A stretch of DNA of 64,000 bases from Endothia cerciana (taxonomy: Eukaryota; Ascomycota; Sordariomycetes; Diaporthales; Cryphonectriaceae), in contig JALRMH010000087.1 in assembly GCA_026119935.1 (NCBI GenBank), forward strand, positions 1 to 64,000. The letters run 5' to 3'. Below are positions 56,231 to 64,000 of this stretch, in pieces. Both the position numbers and the translations under genes were made by a program. Every line of letters begins with the position of its first letter. The first letter of the stretch is position 1. Under the pieces are notes generated by a model. The model had not been told where the DNA came from. It ran no database searches and saw only the letters and a list, made by a program, of their open reading frames with translations.

Positions 56231-56512
56231 CTATGTGGCGGACGCGGCGGTCCTCGGTTCAATGACGGAGACATTGACCTGGGAGGGAGGATATGTGCCT
56301 CCCATCCATCCCCAGGGAGGACCCGCCCCTCCCGTCCCCGGGCGGCGCCGGGGGGGGGGGGGGCTGTCCCGCTTGGGGAGGATGACGTTCAGGACCTTGT
56401 GTCCTGGGTTGTTGAATAGTCGCTTTCCTTGTTCGTCTGCCAGCTTATAGGGCGCGCTGGCACCACCATCAATGTTGCGGAAATCCAGGTGCGCGTTCGC
56501 GAGAGTGTTCAT
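56231..56512 (-). pseudogene. Partial member of the 19.5-kb dispersed family
   Basis: ATG 56512 gives NTLANAHLDFRNIDGGASAP, then DEQGKRLFNNPGHKVLNVIL and PKRDS. These match LANTPLDFRNIDG and NQDKVLNVIL of the plus-strand ORF at 19.5-20.1 kb. A G homopolymer at 56351-56362 follows, after which the message is proline-rich and unlike the other copy. The family is unknown; this copy is short and probably broken at the G run. Confidence 0.4.
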
Positions 56513-56519
56513 CTGTGAT

Positions 56520-57655
56520 CATCGCGCCGTCTCTCGGGGTTGCCCGCCCGGTTGCAGCCCCCGTGAGGGCAGTACAGCGTCCGGGCGGTGTCGCTGAAGT
56601 CCAGGTGCCCCCGTGGGGGGGATAAGTGGTGGTGAAGGATGTCTGCGATAGTTATTAGTTAGGGGTGTAACTAGCAGTTAGTGGTTCAGTTGTCACGAAG
56701 ACGGCAATACACACAGTATATATAAGGGCTCGAAGATCGCTGTCATTCGGATTCGGATTCTTGTCGATGGAGGGGAGAGAAGGGGACTCTGTCTGTAGCT
56801 TGTCGAAGGTTTATATAGATATTTTAGGGTACGGTGGGGCGGGGTTCGTCAGTGAATATGCCTGCCGCAGCTCAGGCTAGTTCCATGGAGAATATTCTGG
56901 CCTGCGTACTGGGGGACCCAGGTGGGCCATTGTCTCTCTATTTAAATCCCATCCGTCATTATAGCTGCTGCCCCCTCTGGTTCCATGGAGAATATTCTGG
57001 CCTGCGGTACTTGGGGGGCCCAGGTGGGCCGTTGTCCTCTATCTGCATCCATCCGTTACCATGGCTGCTTGCCCCCTCTGGTTCTATAGAGAATATTCTA
57101 GTCCAGGTACTGGGGGGTTCTAAGGTGGGCCGTTGCCCCCCTGTTGTAGATAGATCCCACCCGTTACATATTATCATGTCAGAACTTTCATACCCAGTCG
57201 ATACACTAGGGCTCCCTCTGGTATCGTATGGGAGAAGGAGGCTCGGGCTGGGCATATATAGTCACTGCGCCCTGGAGCTTTCATTATAGGACCACAGCGG
57301 AGGGGCGAGACATGATAGGGGTGTCGGCATTGGAGGAAACCCGAGTTTCCTGCGGTCGCCGTTGTTTAGATGACCGGTTGGACTGAGAAAGGGGGGTGGA
57401 ATCCCCCGTAACCTGAATCAGAAGTCGAAACCCATCTTTGTTGAGTTCGGCGAGAGGCGCGCGCTCAAGCCTGCGGGCAGGAGAGATTTCTGATTAATAC
57501 CTTCGCAGCTCTCACAGCCCAGGCTAGGTCCACAGGAAGATAGAGATGTCCCCGAGACCGAGAGGGGAGAGGTAGACCTCAACTACTATTAGGTACGCCG
57601 TGGTACTCCCGCCGCAGTGCATAAGCGATAGGCACGCAGACCAGACCGCAGCGGG
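56520..57655. other. Spacer with a three-copy ~100-bp repeat
   Basis: No gene was recognised; the tandem repeat is listed separately. Confidence 0.45.
56878..57165 (+). repeat. ~100-bp tandem repeat, three diverged copies
   Basis: Each copy contains a gagaatattctgg-like core, a ctgggggnccaaggtgggc-like block and a catccgttac-like block, with substitutions and small indels between copies. Confidence 0.75.
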
Positions 57656-57664
57656 CTTTCCCAC

Positions 57665-58108
57665 ACAGCAAGGCACACACAGCAAGCCAACACAGCAAGG
57701 CACACACAGCAAGGCACAGCAAGCCAACACAGCAAGGCACACACAGCAAGGCACACACAGCAAGGCACAGCAAGGCACACACAGCAAGGCACACACAGCA
57801 AGCCAACACAGCAAGCCAACACAGCAAGGCACACACAGCAAGGCACACACAGCAAGGCACAGCAAGGCACACACAACAGGAACACACAGCAAGGCACACA
57901 CAGCAAGGCACAGCAAGGCACACACAACAGGAACACACAGCAAGGCACACACAGCAAGGCACAGCAAGGCACACACAACAGNNNNNNNNNNNNNNNNNNN
58001 NNNNNNNNNNNNNNNNNNNNNNNNNNNNNNNNNNNNNNNNNNNNNNNNNNNNNNNNNNNNNNNNNNNNNNNNNNNNNACAGGAACACACAGCAAGGCACA
58101 CACAACAG

Positions 58109-58109
<1 letters not shown>
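57665..58109 (+). repeat. Compound minisatellite (acacagcaaggc types) with an assembly gap
   Basis: Higher-order mixture of acacagcaaggcac, agcaaggcac, acagcaagccaac and acacaacagga units; the last ~40-bp higher-order unit repeats at least three times before the gap. Confidence 0.92.
57982..58077. other. Assembly gap (N)
   Basis: Run of 96 N inside the compound minisatellite. Confidence 0.99.

Positions 58110-58143
<34 letters not shown>
58110..58143. repeat. (CA)n microsatellite
   Basis: About 17 dinucleotide copies directly after the compound array. Confidence 0.95.
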
Positions 58144-58146
<3 letters not shown>

Positions 58147-58377
58147 GCCGTGCAGTTGATTTCGAAGCAAATTTACTATCTAGGTAAAAAAGAAAGGCAG
58201 GTACTAACTAGATCGGAGGCCAGGCGGCCAGACGTTGTATTGCCCGGCTGGCTGGCCTGCGAGATTTCAAACGTGATGCCAGGGAAAAATTACCGGATAC
58301 TAGTGCCGGTCGGGAAGAGCCCGGCCCCGAGGCGCAGGCCCCGGCTCCGAGGTCATGTGATAGGGTGGGGGCGGGTC

Positions 58378-60391
58378 ATGGCTCGATTCCAGGATGAGGT
58401 GCAAGGTCATGCTTCGACTTCCCAGACGTCCCAACGTCCCTTCAACCCTCCACAGCACGCCCCCGGCTTCGAGATGTCCGCCATCACCAATGACCAGCGG
58501 TCGAGAGGATGGAACATCAAGTTCTTTGTCGGTTCACGGGCTTTTGCTGGGATCTACCAGCGCGACGGCCTTCTCACGACCGGCGACGTGGCCCGCGACG
58601 TGGATCTTTGCGTTGTCTTCCAGGTATGGAACCATTCAACACATGACTGGCAGCCGGTCCTCTTGCCACGGCGACCAGCGCCAGGCCCGGCCCCAGCCGC
58701 ACATATCGCTCTCGACCGGTCCGACGCCAGGCCGTTCCCTGCGCCAACCGCCGATGCCCAATACACCTATCTCTTCCATTCCGACAGCCTCTGCACGGGC
58801 GGGCAGCCCCATACCCTTGCCAGCCCTTGCTACTGCAGGCCTCAGGTGCCCACACGGCGATGTCATCCCCGGTATGCTGCTATTGGCAAGAAACCGCCTG
58901 CTGGCGGCAGGCTGGTCATGGCGCCCCTACGCAGCACCAGAGGCACCAAGCGCACTGGCGGTACTTCGCCGACCCTATCAAGGAACCCGAGTATATCGTC
59001 CAGCCGGAGCGCGTCGTCTGTCCCGAGCGGAATCGAGAAGGAAGAAGTCCCCACCACAATCGTCAAGCCAGAGACGGCGCGTGCCTTCATGGGTCCATCC
59101 CGTGCGAACATATTGAATGCGAATTCGGTCTGTGCTATCAGCGGGGAGGGCAAGTCCTGGCTCGAAGGCCTCATCGGCACAGGCCTCGAGGCTGCCCACA
59201 TCGTTCCCCAGATCCACTGGTCTGTCTACCCTCTTGCAGATGATCTTCCGGATCATGCCACGAGCGAAGGTGAGGATACAGCCAGGCTCGAGATGGCATG
59301 GCGAGAGACGTGGTCGTAAGTGTCCTATCCTGGGGCAGGCTCCCCCACCACCAACCACTACAGCACAATACCACCCAGTTCGTTCCCTGACACGTTTTGC
59401 ATGCAGGTCTACCAATGGGCTACCTCTGCTTGCCACCTACCACAGGTGCTTCGAAGCACGACTTGTCTCGATCCATCCCCGAACATCCCGTATCCGCGCC
59501 TTCGTCGACTTCGATGTGGTCAACAAATACCACGGAAGACCTGCCTTTCTGCCGCCACACGGTCTCGACCCGGAGGCACTGCAGCATCACCACGACATGT
59601 GTTGCATCGAGAACATGATCGCGACCTGGGTCCCCGACGGGCCGCCGCCGATGCGCCAACGGGATCCCATCTCGGCCGCACCGCAGCAGGGCCCTTCCAC
59701 GTCTACCAGCTTACAAGACGTCCCAGGCGGCGGCATCTCCGCTGGTCATGGCGCCTCGGCGCGGCCCATCCCCGCCCTGCAGCAAGACGCCCCGACGTCC
59801 GGTCATATAACACACCCGCCATCCCCACCTTCTAGTAATAGGGGCGGGAGGGGGCAGTGGATATGGGGTCACAAGGTTATCAATGACCCGCGAGAAGCTT
59901 GGGGACTTTCGAGACGCGGTCGGTCTGTCCAGGAGCTGAACGGTCCCTGTGGGGAGGGCGAGGACGAGGACCAGGGCGAGGGCGAGGGCGAGGGCGAGGG
60001 CGAGGGCGAGGACGAGGGCAAGGGCGAGGGCGAGGGCGAGGACGAGGGCAAGGGCGAGGACGAGGACGAGGACCAGGGCGAGGGCGAGGGCGAGGGCGAG
60101 GGCGAGGGCGAGGGCGAGGGCGAGGGCGAGGGCGAGGGCGAGGGCGAGGGCGAGGGCAAGGGCAAGGGCGAGGACGAGGACGAGGACCAGGGCGAGGGCG
60201 AGGGCGAGGACGAGGGCAAGGGTGAGGACGAGGACGAGGACCAGGAGCGCGGGCGATCACCAAAGAGGCGACGGTGTACCACAACGGAAGCTAATGACAG
60301 TGGGGACGATATGGATATGAAACCGGCCTCAAAGAGGCAGCGGCTTTCCGCCTCGGATATATCTCCCAACAGCAGTATCAGCTGGGAATAA
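58378..60391 (+). CDS. HNH (HNH_2-type) protein with a long acidic repeat, 640 aa
   Basis: Exon 1 is 58378-59315 and exon 2 is 59407-60391. The 91-bp intron has GTAAGT, CTGAC and TGCAG, and splicing joins the W-R-E-T-W-S strand to STNGLPLL. The ATG at 58378 (GTCATGG) is preferred; 58474 is an alternative. Residues 37-82 (NDQRSRGWNIKFFVGSRAFA onward) and a Ser-rich linker precede the HNH core: CAISGEGKSWLEGLIG (252-267), AAHIVPQIHW (272-281, first His), NGLPLLATYHRCFEARL (316-332, Asn and second His) and VSIHPRTSRIRAFVDFDVV, then MCCIENMIA. Metal ligands look intact, so an endonuclease-like role is plausible but untested in this fungal family. About residues 496-594 are a Glu/Gly/Asp repeat from a GCGAGG-type array, followed by SPKRRR and SKRQR, candidate nuclear localisation signals. 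Confidence 0.78.
59955..60246 (+). repeat. GCGAGG-type coding hexanucleotide array
   Basis: About 48 hexanucleotide units (gcgagg with gacgag, caaggg and accagg variants) inside exon 2 of the HNH gene, encoding G-E, D-E, G-K and D-Q dipeptides. The array is in frame and has no stop. Confidence 0.93.
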
Positions 60392-60394
60392 GGA

Positions 60395-60935
60395 AGGGTC
60401 TTATACAAGAGCCGGAAGATATGCAAGTGCGGACCAAAACGAGCTATGTTGTTATATATTTATTACTATCTGGGGACACATCAACCCTGAACCGTTTGTT
60501 CCCCTCCGGCCTCCGACAAACCCCCCAGGTCCCCCCATAACGCCCCCTGAGAGTGCAGCTTCCAGGCTACTATCAACCCCCCCCGCAGCAGCAGCGGCGG
60601 CGGCGGCGGCTCGTTGTTTCCTCTTCTGCACGTCCTTCCTTGCCTTGGTGAAGTTGGGCAAGTGGTTATAACCGACGTTGGGTATACAAGGCAGAACAGG
60701 CCTGGGTCGAGATCCTTCTCCGGGTGGGTGGTCAGGCAAGGGCTTGCAAAGGGGGGGGGGAGGGGAGAATGCACGGAGCGAGAACTACCAAGCAGCTGGA
60801 GACCACGAGACGACGACCGTGGAATTAGAGACACCACTCCAGGGGACAAATTATTGACCCGCGTCTGTAAGAATTTTAGTTACTACCCTGACTTCATCAT
60901 ACACTACGTAATCTGCTATGGTAGAAGCGTTGCTG
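60395..60935. other. Spacer; (CGG)n near 60597-60610
   Basis: Downstream of the HNH gene. No gene was recognised before the P450 relic. G run near 60749-60757. Confidence 0.45.
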
Positions 60936-60937
60936 TA

Positions 60938-61205
60938 AGCGGCATACATCACGATGCGAATCGTTATGAGGATCCGGGACAATTTCAATCCTGGCCGTTT
61001 CGAGGGTCAGGCTCGCGCAGCATCAGTCTACGCGAACTCGGGGGGCTGCGGAAAAAAGGCGACCATTTCGCCCATGGTATTGGCCGCCGTATATGTCCCG
61101 GCATCCAATCCTGCTGAACACGCCCTATGGGCTGCCACGGCTAGGGTGATGTGGGCATTCCCAAATCCGGGCCAAAAGCTGGATGACACCGGCAGGGCTG
61201 CGTAG
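60938..61205 (+). pseudogene. Cytochrome P450 C-terminal fragment
   Basis: IHHDANRYEDPGQFQSWPF (from 60944) matches the N-x-x-A-I-H-x-D-x-x-x-Y-x-D-P-x-x-F (PERF-like) block of fungal P450s. FAHGIGRRICPG (61067-61102) is the heme-binding signature F-x-x-G-x-R-x-C-x-G with the axial Cys at 61094. The frame then ends (IQSC, stop), but the +1 frame carries on with NPAEHALWAATARVMWAFPN, the helix after the heme loop. All of the protein before the K helix is missing or unreadable. It is a truncated, frame-broken monooxygenase relic, perhaps once part of a secondary-metabolism locus. Confidence 0.7.
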
Positions 61206-61209
61206 TGGC

Positions 61210-62390
61210 ATTCAGACCGACCGTGGAGAGCTGGCAGGTGGAGACAAATCTGGAAAGAAAAAGATCCAAGATTTGGATTGTGTATGGTCGCTTGATTATG
61301 TGGCCCAGGCCTGGGGCATTGAGATGAGGCATGGAACCACGGTGAGTGATGGTGTTGTGGCTAATCAAGCCTCCCAAGTCTGCTTGGCTTGTATCACGAG
61401 CATCATGTTCAGATTGCAAGTTTTCTGCACCTCTCAGGATGATGCCCATTAGATGGAATCTGGTCCCTGCGGTGGCGCCAGAGAATGATGGTACAGACCA
61501 CAGGTTAACCCAAGGCCTTGCATCTGTCCTGACTCTTTAGCTATGGCCTAGCCAGCCCAACCTAAGAAGGGGGAGTAAGAAGTAGTCATTCTTCTGAGAC
61601 CAATGCAGGAAGAGGGACATGTCCCTGCCCCATACTGCCCCCGGCCCGACGAGGAGCTGACCGAGAATTATATATCCGGGTATTTGTCTGATCGCTCTGT
61701 AGCCTCCGACGGGCCGAGAGGGCGCAAGAGAGTGCTGAACCCAAGGATCAGGATCGAGAAGCACATTGGTGACATTCCGGCCCAGCCTGGCCACCTAGCA
61801 TCATCAGGTCTCGCTGCAACGACGAGGCTGATAAGACATCGCCAAGTACGATGACGGGTGCCGGTGCCAGGCATTTTGCGACCTCAATGCGAACCGGTCT
61901 GTCTGCTGTGTCCTGTTCTCCATGCAGAGCGCTGGAAGGTGCGTGCGGAGGAACTACAGTACGCATGCCTCGGGCCTGCATCCCCAGGCTGAACAGAAGA
62001 ATTGGCAGCGACAAGACGGTGCCTTGTCTGCCCACTCTGTGCCCCTCGGCCGTGTAGATGACAAGCGGCGGTGTGAACTGCGCTTGTGAACTTACGTTGT
62101 GGAGTAGAAGAGCCGTAAACGGGGGCGGTGGTTTCGAACCGGTCTGCAATATGTCGACACCACGACTGTAGGCACTGTCCGAGTATGTTTGTCTGAGAGC
62201 CGCAGGTTCACTCCAGATTTCCACATGGGGGCTTCAAAATCCCTGTCCGCACCGTATATCGCATGGTAACGGTAGGAAGATCATCGCTAAGCTGGAGAGA
62301 AACCACACCCTTCAGGAAGTTTCACCATACGTCGTCTGTGGGCCTGTCAAGAATGCAACACAGCCCCACCCACCACCTCTTGATGCATAC
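61210..62390. other. No supported gene
   Basis: Short ORFs only (for example 61603-61854 + and 61748-62224 -). No motif was recognised. Confidence 0.45.
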
Positions 62391-62394
62391 GGCC

Positions 62395-62620
62395 ATCCGG
62401 TGGACAGGGGACCGACCAACTCGTCATTCTTGCTGCGCGAACGAATGTCCGCCCCGTGGTCCAGAATCAGAACACCGGAGTTACTTTCTCACGGCCATAT
62501 ATCCAAACAGATCTGGGTTCCCCGGGGGTGACGAATACCTGCAGGCCCACAGGAGCTGTGTCCAGCCGCCGACGACGCCAGGCTCACACCTATCGACATC
62601 CAAAAGCCTTCCCCGCCTGC
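62395..62620 (-). pseudogene. Ankyrin-repeat relic
   Basis: Reverse-strand pieces GGWTQLLWACRYSS (about 62525-62570) and, in another frame, SGVLILDHGADIRSRSKND (about 62415-62479) match the G-x-T-P-L-x-x-A and V-x-x-L-L-D-x-G-A-D-I parts of ankyrin repeats. At least one frame change separates them. Fungal accessory regions are rich in such proteins, many of them NLR-like receptors. Confidence 0.4.
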
Positions 62621-62912
62621 CGAAAGCCTCCCAGGGATGTGCTTCAGGCCAATCTGGGTCGCCTCCCCCGTAGCGGCAGGCGGGCCGGCGGGCCCCTGTC
62701 CCGAGGGCAGAAGGGCGGCTGACAAGGCGGACTCCCTGACAGGATGTCTGGTAGAAAATCCTGTAGAAATCAATGTGGAGTCTGGGGGCCTTGATCTGAA
62801 ATCTGCGTTCCGTCTGTGGGCCTGCCGTGTGTGTACCCAACCAACCCCCCCCCTGTGCCCATGTGCCCCGGGCCCGTGCCTCGGGCGGCCCCCTTCCGCA
62901 TTGCTGGGTGGC

Positions 62913-63059
62913 CACCCCCCTTGCCAGTGCCTCTCGGCGCGCCTGCTCGGCCTCCTCGTACTTCCCCTGGCGGCCAGGCACATTGGCCAGGTTGTTCATG
63001 CTGTCGAGGGTCGTAGGGGGGATGCCCAGGGCAGGACAGACTGGGGAGGGCCTTGCCAT
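62913..63059 (-). pseudogene. Single TPR unit of NLR type
   Basis: From ATG 63059 the frame reads PPTTLDSMNNLANVPGRQGK then YEEAEQARREALAR, a near-perfect kinesin-light-chain-type TPR as found in fungal NB-ARC-TPR receptors. Sequence after it is unrelated, so only about one repeat survives. Together with the 33-kb TPR relic and the ankyrin relic next to it, this suggests lost allorecognition-type receptor genes. Confidence 0.6.
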
Positions 63060-63064
63060 CCCCC

Positions 63065-64000
63065 CTAACGGCCATGAGGCATCAGATAAGACACAGCGAG
63101 GACGAGGGGCCTGAGGCGTAGCAGCCGGGCCAGGTCGCGTCCCCTCTAAGCCTCGTCACGTCGAGCCGTGTCCTGTTGGTCACCGACCGACCGACCCACA
63201 ATGCTCAGCCCATAGCGGCTCCGAGGCTTCAGGCTGTGACGTCCTCGCGCCGGGAGGCCAAAAGGAAGGCTGTGGGGCCGCCGGAAACCGATGCCGCTGT
63301 CGGCGGGCCAAAGCCGAAACGGCCGCGCACAAGAGACAGGGCCGGTCGGAGAGGGTCAGGATGCCCATACGGTCTCCCTTGGGGCCGGGTCTCCAAGCGG
63401 GCTCGGGCAATTGGTATATCGTTAGGTGCGGTGAGCACTAGGTGCATCTCGGCTACAGAAACCCGGTTCATGGCGCTGCGAAACATGTGTGCAGCCTTCA
63501 GCACGGAGAGACCTGGAGAGGGAGTATGACCTCGCCGTTGGGGATTTGTGGCTACCGCGCCCTGGGCTGTAATGCCGAGCTTGCCGAACTGGGTAACCAC
63601 ACGAGTTCGGGCAGGTGGCCCAAAAACCCCGTCCTGACTTGTGGATAATCAGTGCAAGACCGATGTATGTATGCAAACCCAATGTCATTCATGCTGGTTG
63701 GTGTAGGACTTCTTGTATAAGAAGGCTAGAAGTGAATTTTTTCATTCTTCTCTTACTGACTCTGGAAACCCCCAGCCCCCCCCCCCCTAAAGAAAAAAGG
63801 AAATTCTTCGTGTAGGATACAGATCGGTTAACGCCATCCAACAATAAGAATTTGAAAACCCAGGAGACTCCAGTTGCAAGCTGATGAGAGAGAAAATACG
63901 AGACCCGCCTATAAGAATGATCGTCTGGGGGTCGAGTAAGGGATCGTCGGACTGCCGCTGTGATCTGAAGTGGCTTGATCATGATGATCGTTTTCCTCTC
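63065..64000. other. No supported gene
   Basis: ORFs at 63.2-63.7 kb on both strands lack motifs. C run near 63775-63787. Confidence 0.4.

Noticed and set aside
58624..58836. Second intron in exon 1 of the HNH gene (gtatgg to ctgcag)
   Set aside because: Removing it shifts the reading out of the frame that carries the HNH core; the unspliced frame is continuous.
59869..60426. Serine/proline-rich reverse ORF across the GCGAGG array
   Set aside because: Shadow of the in-frame acidic repeat of the HNH gene.
1..64000. Telomeric repeats as proof of a chromosome end
   Set aside because: No TTAGGG/CCCTAA array was seen; the subtelomeric idea rests only on gene families and repeat density.

Overview
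The window looks like accessory, probably subtelomeric or otherwise fast-evolving, nuclear DNA of a filamentous ascomycete, with Sordariomycetes the best guess. This rests on short GT-AG introns (52-184 bp) with CTRAY-like branch points, CA- and CT-rich leaders with CACCATG-type starts, and gene families typical of Pezizomycotina: fungal PD-(D/E)XK nuclease-like proteins, DUF7924, an HNH protein, a 2-oxoglutarate oxygenase, SDR and AKR enzymes, and NLR-type TPR and ankyrin debris. No species can be named. The DNA is GC-rich but gene-poor. It is crowded with micro- and minisatellites, dozens of G or C homopolymers of 9-18 bp, and four ~100-bp N gaps that all lie inside or directly against tandem repeats.

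Six loci have credible intact gene models: a two-exon small membrane protein (12594-13242, +), a four-exon 2OG-Fe(II) oxygenase (15681-17026, -), a two-exon coiled-coil protein (30630-31641, +), a two-exon short-chain dehydrogenase (36747-37850, +), a single-exon DUF7924 protein (43550-44560, -) and a two-exon HNH protein with a long acidic repeat (58378-60391, +). A small membrane protein (41799-42188, +) behind a cluster of GATA sites and a small secreted protein (8278-8547, +) are also plausible.

Much of the rest is recognisable wreckage: SDR, C2H2 zinc finger, FAD-linked oxidase, aldo-keto reductase, P450, Tc1/mariner transposase, a YADD-type reverse transcriptase, HeLo-like, TPR and ankyrin fragments, and two broken PD-(D/E)XK genes. 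Layout: 0-8 kb debris and one frameshifted conserved gene; 8-17 kb secreted protein, oxidase relic, membrane protein and dioxygenase; 19-23.3 kb a repeat-built, duplicated locus with several single-stop ORFs; 24-26 kb the first nuclease relic; 26-34 kb sparse, with the coiled-coil gene; 35-38 kb reductase relic and intact SDR; 38-49 kb sparse, with DUF7924 and transposon debris; 49-56 kb HeLo-like relic, second nuclease relic and minisatellites; 57-61 kb the HNH gene and P450 relic; 62-63 kb ankyrin and TPR debris.

No operon-like or biosynthetic cluster is evident. The clearest theme is a concentration of four nuclease-like loci (two PDDEXK, one DUF7924, one HNH) beside debris of allorecognition-type domains (HeLo-like, TPR, ankyrin). 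Several ORFs are broken only by TAG, consistent with CpA-to-TpA mutation, and many others are broken at homopolymers. The homopolymer breaks could be real decay or sequencing error; sequence alone cannot decide.
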